From Shouchella oshimensis (GTDB lineage Bacteria > Bacillota > Bacilli > Bacillales > Bacillaceae_D), in NCBI RefSeq assembly GCF_002019765.1, contig NZ_KV917380.1:2390667-2454666 (forward strand): a stretch of 64,000 bases of DNA. The letters are read 5' to 3'. This document shows positions 48,342 through 57,521 of this stretch, piece by piece. Positions within the stretch are counted from its first letter, which is position 1, and each line of letters begins with the position of its first letter. A model generated the notes under the pieces. That model searched no databases. It was not told where the DNA came from and was given only the letters and a program-made list of their open reading frames with translations. A program made the position numbers and the translations under genes.

Positions 48342-49100
48342 CTATGTTTCTGACATGATTTCTTTCATTTGATCGAGAATTTTCTTTTCTAGACGAGAGA
48401 CTTGAACTTGAGAAATCCCTAACCGCTCTGCTACTTCCGACTGTGTCTGGTCTTTATAATAGCGTAAATAAACGATTAATCGTTCGCGCTCTTCCAAATC
48501 TCGTATTGCCTCTTTTAATGCAATCTTGTCAAACCATTTTACTTGGCTAGTATCTGCAATTTGATCCATTAGCGTAATCGGGTCCCCATCATTTTCATAA
48601 ACAGTTTCATGAATGGACGTTAAACTTCGATTCGCATCTCCAGCAAAGACGACTTCTTCTGGCGTAACGCCTAAGTGTATAGCAATTTCATTCACAGTCG
48701 GTGTGCGCCGGTACTCTTTTGTAAGATCATCTTTAGCTTTTCGAATTTTGTTGCTCAATTCTTTAATAGACCGACTTACTTTTACGGTGCCATCATCTCT
48801 TAAAAACCGCTGAATCTCACCAATTATCATCGGCACCGCATAAGTCGAAAACTTCACATCATAGGATAAATCGAACTTATCAACTGATTTAATTAAGCCA
48901 ATACATCCTATTTGAAACAAATCTTCTGCTTCATAGCCTCGATTCATAAATCGCTGGACAACCGACCATACGAGACGAGTGTTCTTGTTAACAATTAAAT
49001 CGCGAGCTTCTGTATCACCTTGCTGACTTTTCGCGATTAAGTCTTTTAATTCTTGATCAGTCAACATCTTTTTAGTTGTTTTCTTTAGCTCAGCGCTCAT
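48342..49100 (-). CDS. sigF: Sporulation sigma factor F
   Basis: About 252 residues from ATG 49100, with AAGGGG upstream; an in-frame TTG at 49106 is too close to that site. Sigma-70 regions: region 2 with EDLFQIGCIGLIKSVDKFD near residue 58, region 3 near 115-160, and region 4 with SEVAERLGISQVQVSRLEKK near residue 218. First forespore sigma factor, held by SpoIIAB and released by SpoIIAA after septation. It overlaps neither neighbour; 12 bases from spoIIAB. Confidence 0.97.
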   Translation of the reverse strand: MSAELKKTTKKMLTDQELKDLIAKSQQGDTEARDLIVNKNTRLVWSVVQRFMNRGYEAEDLFQIGCIGLIKSVDKFDLSYDVKFSTYAVPMIIGEIQRFLRDDGTVKVSRSIKELSNKIRKAKDDLTKEYRRTPTVNEIAIHLGVTPEEVVFAGDANRSLTSIHETVYENDGDPITLMDQIADTSQVKWFDKIALKEAIRDLEERERLIVYLRYYKDQTQSEVAERLGISQVQVSRLEKKILDQMKEIMSET

Positions 49101-49112
49101 TAGCAAGACCCC

Positions 49113-49553
49113 TTATCTGCATATGGCCTTTGATTTTGTTAATTGCTTTTTTAGATATACCGTTGTTCCTAATAACGGTTCAGAGACGACTTTCATCTCA
49201 TGACAGAAGTTTTCCATTATGGTAAAACCCATCCCCGAGCGCTCAAGTTCAGGTTTTGAAGTAAATAATGGTTCGCGCGCTTCATCGATATCAAGAATGC
49301 CATTCCCTTCATCGCGAATGACAATTTCAATTTCGTTATCACGCAATACGGCTGAGATGTATACCATACCACTCTCATCATTGTCATAGCCATGAATGAT
49401 TGCATTTGTCACTGCTTCTGAAACAACGGTTTTAATCTCCGTTAATTCTTCCATAGTTGGATCAAGTTGAGCTAAAAATGCGCCTACAGTTACTCTTGCA
49501 AATGATTCATTTTCACTTTTTGCACTGAATGAAAGATCCATTTTATTTTCCAT
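49113..49553 (-). CDS. spoIIAB: Anti-sigma F factor SpoIIAB
   Basis: 146 residues, GHKL ATP-binding serine kinase. N-box [13 protein letters not shown] near residue 45, G1 box [10 protein letters not shown] near 78 and [10 protein letters not shown] near 105. It binds sigma-F and phosphorylates SpoIIAA. Same length as B. subtilis SpoIIAB. The gap to spoIIAA is 3 bases. Confidence 0.97.
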   Translation of the reverse strand: MENKMDLSFSAKSENESFARVTVGAFLAQLDPTMEELTEIKTVVSEAVTNAIIHGYDNDESGMVYISAVLRDNEIEIVIRDEGNGILDIDEAREPLFTSKPELERSGMGFTIMENFCHEMKVVSEPLLGTTVYLKKQLTKSKAICR

Positions 49554-49556
49554 TGC

Positions 49557-49901
49557 TTAAGCCACCCCTAACTTTTGCAAAGCAAAATCTTCATTTTCTT
49601 CAAAACGAATGATCTTAAACATCCCTGACATTTCAAATAAACGGCCTACCGCTGGAGAAATAGCGCAAACGACCATTTCTCCTCCTGCGGATGTAATTTG
49701 TTTATATCGCCCTAAAATCACACCAAGACCCGAACTATCCATAAATGATAACCCTTCAAGATTTAACAAAATATGCTTTGTGTTCGGTAAATGAGCTTCT
49801 ACTTCCGCTCTTAATGTTTTAGCTGCATGATGATCTAATTCTCCTGCCAGTCTTACAAGTAACACATTGTGTTTTTGTTCCATTTGAATTTGTAATGTCA
49901 T
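49557..49901 (-). CDS. spoIIAA: Anti-anti-sigma factor SpoIIAA
   Basis: 114 residues, single STAS domain. The phosphorylated Ser lies in [13 protein letters not shown], residue about 57. Its unphosphorylated form frees sigma-F. First gene of the spoIIA operon here, behind a sigma-H-like promoter; in B. subtilis dacF read-through also contributes late in the forespore. Confidence 0.97.
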   Translation of the reverse strand: MTLQIQMEQKHNVLLVRLAGELDHHAAKTLRAEVEAHLPNTKHILLNLEGLSFMDSSGLGVILGRYKQITSAGGEMVVCAISPAVGRLFEMSGMFKIIRFEENEDFALQKLGVA

Positions 49902-49936
49902 GAAAACACCTCCATCTAAACTTACTCCATGCTATC

Positions 49937-49962
49937 ATTCCATACCAATCTGATGAAATCCT
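49937..49962 (-). promoter_or_regulatory. Sigma-H-like promoter of spoIIAA
   Basis: On the minus strand AGGATTT, 12 bases, ATGGAAT, matching the sigma-H consensus (AGGAWWW and RNNGAAT) in both halves and spacing. It lies about 36 bases before the spoIIAA start. Confidence 0.78.
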
Positions 49963-50010
49963 TGTTACTGACAAAAGTAGTGCGTATTAGCGAAAAGTTC
50001 TACTCATTCT

Positions 50011-51180
50011 TTATTTCCCTGCAAAAGTAGACAAGGTTCGTTTAAACAATTGCCACCACGAAGCCGTATCAATCGTTTCGGAAGCGACTAAATCTGTCGA
50101 GACAACTGTCTTTCCGTCTATTTCAACAGTTAAACTACCGACTACATCACCTTTTTGAATTGGCGCAGCAACGGACTCATCAAAGGACGTATTCACAACA
50201 GGCTCTTTTGAATCTTCGCCTTTCTTTAATAAGATTGATACTTGGTCCTCTGTTATTGCTTCTATTGTTTTTTCCGATCCTTTTACAACGGTTGCTGCAC
50301 CTAAAACATCACCCTTTTTATAAAGTGTTTTAGTAGAGTAATTGTTAAATGCATGATCTAATAACGATGTGACCTCTGCATTTCGTTCCTTCGATGTCGG
50401 TGATCCCATAACAACAGTTATCACACGCATCCCGTCTTTTTCAGCAGTAGCGGTTAATCCGTATTTCGCCTCTTGAGTGAACCCTGTTTTTAACCCATCC
50501 ACACCGGGATAAAATCGTACTAATTTATTCGTATTGACTAGCCAAAACTCTTTATCTGTCCCTTTGCGTAAATAGTCTTCATAAATACCAGTGTATTCTG
50601 TTATGTTTTCGTACTTTAACAGCTCTTTTGCAATCATTGCCAAATCATGAGCAGATGAATAATGGTTTTCTATTGGCAGTCCATTCGTATTTTTAAACGA
50701 CGTCTGTTCTAAATTTAGTTCACTCGCCTTTTCATTCATCATTTTGACGAATCCCTCTTCAGAACCAGCTATATGCTCTGCCATCGCTACTGCTGCGTCA
50801 TTTCCGGATGCTACGGCAATTCCTTTTAACAGATCATCTACACTCATTTGTTCTCCAGCTTCAAGAAAAATTTGCGATCCACCCATTGAAGCCGCGTATT
50901 CACTTACAGTTACTTGCTCATCAAACGACAGCTTTCCTTCATCAATCGCTTCCATTACGAGCAACATTGTCATGATCTTTGTCATACTTGCTGGGGGTAG
51001 CGCTTTATCGCTATTTTTCTCAAAAATAACTTCACCTGTATCCCGTTCTATAACAATAGCAGAAAGGGTTTTCTCTCCAAGTGGGGGTTTTTTTACCTCC
51101 GCTGCCTTTGCCGTAAGCGGTTGTGTTGCAAATAGCGCTAATAATAACCAAACCACGATTAAATGTAGACCTTTTTTCAT
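50011..51180 (-). CDS. dacF: D-alanyl-D-alanine carboxypeptidase DacF
   Basis: 389 residues from ATG 51180, after GGAGGG; the frame is open 39 codons further upstream but that stretch holds the promoter. Signal peptide (residues about 1-28, ending AKA-AE), then a class A PBP5-type domain with SMTK (ASMTKIMTM near residue 64), SGN (ASGNDAAVA) and KTG (DGLKTGFTQE near 208), then a beta-rich C-terminal domain. It acts outside the forespore membrane and trims cortex peptidoglycan crosslinking with DacB. Confidence 0.95.
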   Translation of the reverse strand: MKKGLHLIVVWLLLALFATQPLTAKAAEVKKPPLGEKTLSAIVIERDTGEVIFEKNSDKALPPASMTKIMTMLLVMEAIDEGKLSFDEQVTVSEYAASMGGSQIFLEAGEQMSVDDLLKGIAVASGNDAAVAMAEHIAGSEEGFVKMMNEKASELNLEQTSFKNTNGLPIENHYSSAHDLAMIAKELLKYENITEYTGIYEDYLRKGTDKEFWLVNTNKLVRFYPGVDGLKTGFTQEAKYGLTATAEKDGMRVITVVMGSPTSKERNAEVTSLLDHAFNNYSTKTLYKKGDVLGAATVVKGSEKTIEAITEDQVSILLKKGEDSKEPVVNTSFDESVAAPIQKGDVVGSLTVEIDGKTVVSTDLVASETIDTASWWQLFKRTLSTFAGK

Positions 51181-51219
51181 ACATTTCCCTCCATAACCTT
51201 TATGTAATAAGCTATCAGT

Positions 51220-51248
51220 TAGTCTTTCCATTCCAGATTTTTCTATAC
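51220..51248 (-). promoter_or_regulatory. Sigma-F-type promoter of dacF
   Basis: On the minus strand GTATA, 14 bases, GGAAAGACTA. Both halves fit the sigma-F pattern GYWTA and GGNRANANTW; the spacer is one base short of the usual 15. About 40 bases before the dacF start. Confidence 0.65.
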
Positions 51249-51269
51249 ACAAGGAAAGGAGGTCAACGT

Positions 51270-51308
51270 AAAAAAAAGATGAATCGTGAATACCCACGAC
51301 TCATCTTT
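51270..51308 (-). terminator. Terminator of the DUF2188 gene
   Basis: AAAGATGAATCGTG (51275-51288) pairs with CACGACTCATCTTT (51295-51308), one G-U/A-C variation, followed on the minus strand by a U run. Confidence 0.92.
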
Positions 51309-51322
51309 CTTTAATACTTGAT

Positions 51323-51520
51323 TTAAAACGTTTTGATTTCTTGTTGCTTGTGATACTCATCGAAAATAATAAGTCGACTTGGCTGGTTTTCTTGTGCTAG
51401 CTTCTCGCCTGCTTCAATGGCTTTCGATTGTTTATCGTATTCTTCTAATGGCGCAACATCTTCTACTTTTACAAACCACGTTGTTGCATCTTTATTTGGC
51501 GTCACTGTATATTCCTTCAT
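51323..51520 (-). CDS. Small DUF2188 protein
   Basis: 65 residues from ATG 51520, with AGAAGGAG upstream. It is a single DUF2188 module (TTWFVKVEDVAPLEEYDKQ then AIEAGEKLAQ). The same module forms the C-terminal half of YdaT at 25.5 kb in this window. The family is widespread in Firmicutes without known function. Monocistronic, between the MFS gene and dacF. Confidence 0.8.
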   Translation of the reverse strand: MKEYTVTPNKDATTWFVKVEDVAPLEEYDKQSKAIEAGEKLAQENQPSRLIIFDEYHKQQEIKTF

Positions 51521-51599
51521 CTCGATCTCTCCTTCTCTATCTGTTCTACTCTTTAAATACCCGAATGAAAAAGAGAGAAAACGTCTTTTCAAGAATACT

Positions 51600-52988
51600 T
51601 TACCGTTGAGGGGTTTTCTTTATAAAAAACGCCATGATAAAACTAATAAACGCTATAACCGTGGCAACAATAAAAGCATTGTTTACCCCTTGTATCATTG
51701 ATTCACTTTGTTCAACTGAAGCAGACGCGGTCATAACAGAAACAAGGATTGCCGTTCCAATCGAACCTGACACTTGCCTCATTGTATTATTCATTGCCGT
51801 TCCATGGGGAATGAGTTCTCTTGGTAATACATTTAAACCAGCAGTGGTTACTGGCATTAATACAAGCGATAACCCGAACATCCGGACCGCATAAACAATG
51901 GTTAGATATGTTAACGATGTGTCTACTGTTAAATTAGTATAAAATAACGAAGACAAGAAAATTAAAGTTAAGCCTATAATCGCCAATGTCCTTGCTCCGA
52001 ATTTGTCAAAAATCCTCCCTGTTATTGGCGACATGATTCCCATTAACACGGCTCCAGGTAAAATGGTTAACCCCGTTTCAAAGGCAGAGTAGCCTTGCAT
52101 GTTTTGCATATAAATTGGCAGGATTGTAGCTGGTCCAACGAGAGATACGAATACAAGCATCCCCATCACCGTTGTTAATGTAAAAACAGGATACGTAAAC
52201 ACACGAAACTCTAAAATCGGGTGACTGAGCTTTAATTGCCGTGTCACAAAAAGATAGAGTGTAACAACGCCAATTAGTAATGGCACATAAACAAGGGGAC
52301 TACCCCAGCTTGCTTGCCCTGCATTCGAAAATGCAAACAATAAACCACCGAAACCAAAGGTGGAAAGAATGATAGACTGAAGATCTAGTTTAGGATGACG
52401 CAACGTTGTAACATTCCGCATAACAAAGATCGCCGCAACAATATCAATGACAACAATTGGCATAAGAATCCAGAATAAAATACTCCAGTGATAAGATTCT
52501 ACTAACCAACCAGATAGGGTAGGTCCAATGGCAGGCGCAAACGAAATAACAAGCCCGACCATTCCCATCGCCTGTCCACGTCTTTCTTTAGGAAAAATAA
52601 GAAGAAAAACTGTTTGCATAAGGGGCATCATAATTCCTGCACCCGAAGCCTGAATGATTCGACCTACAAGCAGCATGCTAAAATTGGGAGACACTGCACA
52701 AAGCAATGTACCTAAACCAAACAGCGTCATTGCCGTCAAAAAAAGTGATCGCGCTTTAAATTTTTCAATTAAAAAAGCCGTTATAGGAATCATTATCCCA
52801 TTAACTAGCATAAAAATCGTGGTAACCCATTGGGCAGCATTTTCATTAATGTCTAAGTCAGCCATTAAATGCGGCAAAGCTGTTGTTAGCAACGTTTGAT
52901 TTAATATTGCTACAAACGCTCCAATTAGCAGAACGGCAACCAATGGTTTTTTATTAAATTGAGGCAGTTCCTCTTTTTCCTCACTCAT
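51600..52988 (-). CDS. MFS drug-efflux transporter, DHA2 (EmrB/QacA) family
   Basis: 462 residues with about 14 membrane helices. Motif A is partly seen (FLIEKFKARSLFL near residue 72), the family start VAILNQTLLTTALPHLM near residue 21 is the DHA2 hallmark, and GPTLSGWLVESYHW near residue 158 is motif C-like. Proton-driven multidrug export is the family role; LmrB/MdtP-like proteins of Bacillus are close in length. Substrate unknown. The family is common next to unrelated genes. Confidence 0.9.
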   Translation of the reverse strand: MSEEKEELPQFNKKPLVAVLLIGAFVAILNQTLLTTALPHLMADLDINENAAQWVTTIFMLVNGIMIPITAFLIEKFKARSLFLTAMTLFGLGTLLCAVSPNFSMLLVGRIIQASGAGIMMPLMQTVFLLIFPKERRGQAMGMVGLVISFAPAIGPTLSGWLVESYHWSILFWILMPIVVIDIVAAIFVMRNVTTLRHPKLDLQSIILSTFGFGGLLFAFSNAGQASWGSPLVYVPLLIGVVTLYLFVTRQLKLSHPILEFRVFTYPVFTLTTVMGMLVFVSLVGPATILPIYMQNMQGYSAFETGLTILPGAVLMGIMSPITGRIFDKFGARTLAIIGLTLIFLSSLFYTNLTVDTSLTYLTIVYAVRMFGLSLVLMPVTTAGLNVLPRELIPHGTAMNNTMRQVSGSIGTAILVSVMTASASVEQSESMIQGVNNAFIVATVIAFISFIMAFFIKKTPQR

Positions 52989-53082
52989 TGCATAACCTTC
53001 TTTTCGCCATCTATGTATATCTTATCATTATAGCGATCTATTTTTTCATTTGTCAAAATTGTTGCCTAGTTATCCATCAATG

Positions 53083-53115
53083 AAAAGCGCCTCGAATGGG
53101 GTTCGAGACGCTTTC
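53083..53115 (-). terminator. Terminator of the VLRF1-like gene
   Basis: AAAGCGCCTCGAA (53084-53096) pairs with TTCGAGACGCTTT (53102-53114), with one G-U pair, and a short U run on the minus strand. Confidence 0.85.
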
Positions 53116-53124
53116 TAGAAGGAG

Positions 53125-53916
53125 TTAAACGACTTCTTCGTTTAGCTCTTTTATAATTTCATGTGATTTTAGTTTTGCCAAGTTACGCTTTGAAATTTTA
53201 GGATCGTGGGTTGACAATTGTTTAGCAAATTCACTCGTTTGATCAGGTGAGCCGACTAGATGCAACGTTGACCACTGCTTTTGCTTTGATTCTTTTTCAA
53301 TCTTTTGTGCAATTTTCTTAAACCACCGCTGTTGATTCGCATCAAATCGATCTGCATACTGTTCACGGTGTAACGCGGCTCCTGTCTCCCCTTGTGGCCT
53401 TGCACCTACATACTCTTTCCAATCCTCAGACTCAACGTCCCAACTATATTGCTTTTCTTCAATAACTTCACCAAGACTCGTTTCAACCGTATGTACATCG
53501 GTTTTTTTAATCATTACGATCCCTGATAACGGATACTTCTCTTCTAATGTTTCAAGTTGATCAATAACAGGGTGCTTTTCCCACCGAAATTCATTCTCCA
53601 CTGGGACTTGTAACTTCTGTAAATGAATGTCCCCGTTAGAGGAACCAATGAATACAAGGCTTTTTGGCATATTGGTTGATAAGGCCAAAATCTGTTGCTC
53701 CGCCTGTTTTTTCAGTTTTTTAAATGCCTGAAACTCGGTTTGATTATCACTAACCTCTAAGTATTCTTCAAGCTTCTTTAGCCCATTCTTAAGGCGAATT
53801 TTCCATTCTCCTTTTTGTTGATCCGTGCTCGTTTTACCAGTCTGCAAATAGATTGTTAAACAGCCGTTCTCACATTGAATTTGCTTAAAGCGTTCCAAAT
53901 GTTTTGCTAGTGACAA
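53125..53916 (-). CDS. VLRF1-like archaeo-eukaryotic-type release factor
   Basis: 263 residues. Three parts are visible: an N-terminal domain with LTIYLQTGKTSTDQQKGEW near residue 19, a middle domain with LEEKYPLSGIVMIKK near residue 123, and a C-terminal alpha/beta domain ending in the WSTLHLVGSPDQTSEF region near 217. This is the layout of bacterial VLRF1/aeRF1-type proteins, relatives of Vms1/ANKZF1, which release stalled peptidyl-tRNA from split large ribosomal subunits in eukaryotes. The bacterial role is poorly known. It is 15 bases from ohr, in the same direction. Confidence 0.72.
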   Translation of the reverse strand: MSLAKHLERFKQIQCENGCLTIYLQTGKTSTDQQKGEWKIRLKNGLKKLEEYLEVSDNQTEFQAFKKLKKQAEQQILALSTNMPKSLVFIGSSNGDIHLQKLQVPVENEFRWEKHPVIDQLETLEEKYPLSGIVMIKKTDVHTVETSLGEVIEEKQYSWDVESEDWKEYVGARPQGETGAALHREQYADRFDANQQRWFKKIAQKIEKESKQKQWSTLHLVGSPDQTSEFAKQLSTHDPKISKRNLAKLKSHEIIKELNEEVV

Positions 53917-53931
53917 TGTACACCCTCCTTA

Positions 53932-54345
53932 TTATTGTGCTTTCGCCGTTAACTTCACTTGAATATTTCCTCTAGTGGCTTTTGAATACGGGCAAAATTG
54001 ATGTGCCTTTTCAACTAATTCTTCAGCATCCTCTTGTGATACACCATTAATTTCGACGACTAATTCTGCTCCAATTTGGAAGCCATTGTCCGATGGGTCT
54101 TTAACAAGAGAGACATGTGCTGTTGTTTTTGACTCAATCTCTTTTTTGTCGTTTGCCGCCATTAAATTTAATGCACCATCAAAACAGGAAGCATAACCTG
54201 CAGCAAATAACTGCTCTGGATTTGTCCCTTCCTTCTTTGAACCTGGTTTAACTAAATTCAAATCAAGAAATTGGTCATCTGAAGTTACTTGACCTTCTCT
54301 TCCACCTTGTGCCGTTGCATGCGATGTATAGACGATATCTGCCAT
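53932..54345 (-). CDS. Organic hydroperoxide resistance protein (Ohr family)
   Basis: 137 residues from ATG 54345, with GAGGAG 9 bases upstream. OsmC/Ohr fold with both redox cysteines (AAGYASCFDGAL near 50 and HQFCPYSKATRGN near 117). It reduces organic peroxides to alcohols with thiol reductants. B. subtilis has OhrA (OhrR-regulated) and OhrB (sigma-B-regulated); which one this is cannot be decided. No ohrR gene is nearby. Confidence 0.93.
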   Translation of the reverse strand: MADIVYTSHATAQGGREGQVTSDDQFLDLNLVKPGSKKEGTNPEQLFAAGYASCFDGALNLMAANDKKEIESKTTAHVSLVKDPSDNGFQIGAELVVEINGVSQEDAEELVEKAHQFCPYSKATRGNIQVKLTAKAQ

Positions 54346-54421
54346 AATCAAACACTCCTCTATAAAAACTTCTTACATTGACTATATAGACGTTTTCTCT
54401 ATGAAGTAAACATGAAAAGTG

Positions 54422-54446
54422 GTTTTATTTTTTTACAGTGAGGAAT
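54422..54446 (+). promoter_or_regulatory. Weak sigma-B-like site upstream of ydaG
   Basis: GTTTTA, 13 bases, AGGAAT. The -35 half has one mismatch, the -10 half two. B. subtilis ydaG is in the sigma-B regulon, but the site alone is weak. Confidence 0.3.
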
Positions 54447-54480
54447 ACTACGTATAGCTCATAAAAAGGAAGTGTTACTT

Positions 54481-54906
54481 ATGGATCATTCGAAAGTAAA
54501 ACAACAAATTTTAGCTGTGATGGAAGATCATAAGATTGGATCTCTATCAACTGTAAAAGAAAATCGCCCCCATTCTCGTTACATGACGTTTTATCACAAA
54601 GACTTCACGCTGTATACACCAACGGATATCGATACGTATAAGGCTAAAGAAGTCGAAGAAAATCCGCATGTACACGTTCTCCTAGGTTATACAGGTGAGG
54701 GCTATGATGACGCATTTATTGAATTTCAAGGAACAGCTACGATTCGGGATGATCAAGAAACGAAAAACGAATTTTGGCATGACACCCTTACCCATTATTT
54801 TGACAGTGCCACAGACCCTTCATATATTTTGCTAGAATTAAAACCAAAAACCATTCGCCTTATGAATAAAGGTGATCACACACCTTATGAGATTTCGTTT
54901 GATTGA
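54481..54906 (+). CDS. ydaG: General stress protein 26 family (YdaG-like)
   Basis: 141 residues from ATG 54481; a GTG three codons earlier is too close to the ribosome site. Pyridoxamine-phosphate-oxidase-like split barrel, binding flavin in related proteins. Conserved elements are GSLSTVKENRPHSRYMTFY near residue 22 and the segment DTYKAKEVEENPHVHVLLGY near 58. B. subtilis YdaG is general stress protein 26. Monocistronic with a strong terminator. Confidence 0.85.
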   Translation: MDHSKVKQQILAVMEDHKIGSLSTVKENRPHSRYMTFYHKDFTLYTPTDIDTYKAKEVEENPHVHVLLGYTGEGYDDAFIEFQGTATIRDDQETKNEFWHDTLTHYFDSATDPSYILLELKPKTIRLMNKGDHTPYEISFD

Positions 54907-54925
54907 GTTTATTCATTAGGATGAA

Positions 54926-54965
54926 AAAAAGACCAGTTGCCGTAAAGGCAACTGGTCTCTTTTAA
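54926..54965. terminator. Bidirectional terminator between ydaG and pdp
   Basis: GACCAGTTGCC (54931-54941) pairs with GGCAACTGGTC (54947-54957), loop GTAAA, with A and T runs outside. Confidence 0.93.
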
Positions 54966-56275
54966 GCTTTTTCAGGATAAATTTCCTTATAAATAAGCGT
55001 CGTTGGAGCTGGTTCTCCTTCTTGCATATGGTAACTCTTTTGAACGAGGTCTTTAATATCTTCTACTTCTTCTCGGTTTGCATATAGCGTAACGAGGATA
55101 TCCCCGACGTCGACGCGATCCCCAATTTTTTTCTTCAACTTTAACCCAACAGCAAGGTCGATTTGATCCTCTTTTGTTGCTCGACCTGCACCTAATTGCA
55201 TAGCGGCAACACCTATTTTATCTGTCGCAATTTCGTACACATAGCCTGCTTCTACTGCTGGAACATCAATTTGATAGCTAGCTTGTGGAAATAATGTCTC
55301 ATCGTCTATTACAGCTGGATTTCCACCTTGACTCTCAATAAAGACTTTCATCATTTCGACTGCTTTTCCATTTTCAATCACTTCTTCTAGCTGTTTGCGC
55401 GCCTCTTCAACACTGCTTGCTTTTTCCGCTAAGTAAACCATGTGACTGCCTAAGACTAGACACAGCTCAAGCACATCTTCTGGTCCATTTCCTTTCAAGA
55501 CGTCAATCGCTTCTTGAATTTCAATAGCGTTTCCAACGCCTTCACCTAAAGGCTGATTCATGTCTGAAATAACCGCCATCGTTTTTCGACCAACGTTTGC
55601 ACCAATATCAACCATTGCTTTAGCAAGCCCTGTTGAATCATCAAGAGTTTTCATAAATGCTCCAGAACCTGTTTTCACATCGAGCACAATGGCGTCGGAA
55701 CCGGAAGCGATTTTTTTACTCATAATAGAGCTTGCAATAAGCGCCATTGAGTTAACAGTTCCAGTCACATCTCTTAAACCGTACAGTTGTTTATCCGCTG
55801 GTGTTAAATTACCTGTTTGTCCAGCAACGGCTAGGCCTTTTGATTGCACTTGATGTAAAAAGTCTGTCGTCTCCATATCACATGAAAACCCTGGAATTGC
55901 CTCCAGTTTATCAATGGTTCCCCCTGTATGACCTAGACCACGACCTGACATTTTTGCAACTGGTACGCCTGCAGCCGCTACTAATGGAACGAGTGCAATA
56001 GTGGTCTTATCGCCAACACCACCTGTTGAATGCTTGTCTACTTTAATGCCATTAATGGATGTTAAGTCAATTTGGTCTCCTGATTCAGCCATAGCCAAGG
56101 TGAGTTCGGCACGCTCCAGTTGGTCCATATCTTGAAAGTAAATGGCCATAGCCAGAGCTGATACTTGGTAATCCGGAATACGATTAGCAGTATATTCACC
56201 AATGAACCAGCGAATTTCTTCTTTCGTTAAGCTTAAGCCGTCTCTTTTTTTCTCAATAATGTCAACCATTCTCAT
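54962..56275 (-). CDS. pdp: Pyrimidine-nucleoside phosphorylase
   Basis: 437 residues of the thymidine/pyrimidine phosphorylase family. Phosphate-binding [12 protein letters not shown] near residue 81, [13 protein letters not shown] near 110 and the C-terminal PYNP domain (residues about 345-430) are present. It splits uridine, deoxyuridine and thymidine into base and (deoxy)ribose 1-phosphate, the substrate of DeoB upstream. 20 bases from deoB, so co-transcribed. Confidence 0.95.
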   Translation of the reverse strand: MRMVDIIEKKRDGLSLTKEEIRWFIGEYTANRIPDYQVSALAMAIYFQDMDQLERAELTLAMAESGDQIDLTSINGIKVDKHSTGGVGDKTTIALVPLVAAAGVPVAKMSGRGLGHTGGTIDKLEAIPGFSCDMETTDFLHQVQSKGLAVAGQTGNLTPADKQLYGLRDVTGTVNSMALIASSIMSKKIASGSDAIVLDVKTGSGAFMKTLDDSTGLAKAMVDIGANVGRKTMAVISDMNQPLGEGVGNAIEIQEAIDVLKGNGPEDVLELCLVLGSHMVYLAEKASSVEEARKQLEEVIENGKAVEMMKVFIESQGGNPAVIDDETLFPQASYQIDVPAVEAGYVYEIATDKIGVAAMQLGAGRATKEDQIDLAVGLKLKKKIGDRVDVGDILVTLYANREEVEDIKDLVQKSYHMQEGEPAPTTLIYKEIYPEKA

Positions 56276-56294
56276 TGTTTTTCCTCCTCTATGA

Positions 56295-57485
56295 TTACAA
56301 ATTCTTTGGTGTGAGCTCGTTTAAAAAGCTTTTTCCGTATTCTGGAGCCGTTACATTAAAATTGTCAGCGATGGTTGCGCCAATATCCGCAAACGTCTCA
56401 CGATGACCTAAGTGAACAGGTTCCAATGTTTTACCGTAAACCAGTAGAGGGACAAGCTCTCTCGTATGATCAGTGCCTATATGAGTCGGGTCGTTTCCGT
56501 GATCGGCTGTAATGATTAACAAATCGTCATCAGTTAACTTTGGCAAAAGTTCTTTTAGTTGCGCATCAAATTCATTTAAGGACTGACCATACCCTATGAC
56601 GTCGCGACGATGACCAAACAGTGCATCAAAATCAACTAAATTCAAGAAACATAGACCCGTGAAGGCTTCGTCCATTTGTTTAATCAGCTTATTCATACCA
56701 TCTTCATTTGAAACTGTTCGAATGGAAGCCGTTACTCCTTCACCATCATAGATGTCAGAAATTTTCCCTAATGCAATCGAATCAAGCCCTGCATCTTCAA
56801 GCGTATTCATAACCGTCTTTCCAAAAGGTTTTAACGCATAATCATGACGATTGGACGTTCGTTTCCAACCTGAGGCATCCCCTATAAACGGCCGCGCAAT
56901 AATGCGTCCGACCATATATGCTGGGTCCAGCGTTAACTCACGTGCAATCTCACAAATACGATAAAGCTCGTCCACTGGAACAACGTCTTCATGGGCTGCA
57001 ATTTGTAGAACAGAATCGGCAGAAGTGTAAACAATTAATTTCCCTGTTTCAACATGTTCGCTTCCTAGTTCATCGAGGATTTCTGTACCTGATGCTACTT
57101 TATTTCCAATGATGCCACGACCTGTTTTTTCCTCAAGCGCTCGTAGTAAATCATCAGGAAATCCGTTTGGAAAAACCCGAAATGGCTCATCAATTCGAAG
57201 GCCCATAATTTCCCAATGACCAGTCATTGTATCTTTTCCTACTGATGCTTCTTGCATGATGCCATAGCTCGCACTTGGATTCGCAACGGGCTCAATCCCT
57301 TTAAGGGGAGCGATTCTTCCAATACCTAATCTTTCTAGCTCTGGAATATGCAGTGCATCATACTGTTCAGCAATGGAGCCAAGGGTATTTGTTCCTTTAT
57401 CTCCAAAAGCCTCTGCATCTGGTGCTTCACCAATTCCTACAGAGTCCATTACAATAACAACGACTCGTTTAAATGCTTGTGTCAC
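56295..57485 (-). CDS. deoB: Phosphopentomutase
   Basis: 396 residues, alkaline-phosphatase fold with two Mn2+. Metal-binding [20 protein letters not shown] starts near residue 10, the phospho-Thr site reads [13 protein letters not shown] near residue 81, and [17 protein letters not shown] near 325. It interconverts (deoxy)ribose 1- and 5-phosphate for nucleoside salvage. Start GTG 57485 with GGAGG upstream. Called drm in B. subtilis. The purine phosphorylase gene that usually lies between deoB and pdp is absent. Confidence 0.96.
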   Translation of the reverse strand: MTQAFKRVVVIVMDSVGIGEAPDAEAFGDKGTNTLGSIAEQYDALHIPELERLGIGRIAPLKGIEPVANPSASYGIMQEASVGKDTMTGHWEIMGLRIDEPFRVFPNGFPDDLLRALEEKTGRGIIGNKVASGTEILDELGSEHVETGKLIVYTSADSVLQIAAHEDVVPVDELYRICEIARELTLDPAYMVGRIIARPFIGDASGWKRTSNRHDYALKPFGKTVMNTLEDAGLDSIALGKISDIYDGEGVTASIRTVSNEDGMNKLIKQMDEAFTGLCFLNLVDFDALFGHRRDVIGYGQSLNEFDAQLKELLPKLTDDDLLIITADHGNDPTHIGTDHTRELVPLLVYGKTLEPVHLGHRETFADIGATIADNFNVTAPEYGKSFLNELTPKNL

Positions 57486-57521
57486 GTTTGTTTCCTCCTC
57501 ATTCTTGTTCGTACATGCTAG

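Noticed and set aside
49937-49962. A separate dacF-spoIIAA terminator
   Set aside because: The gap holds a sigma-H-like promoter and no stable hairpin with a U run.
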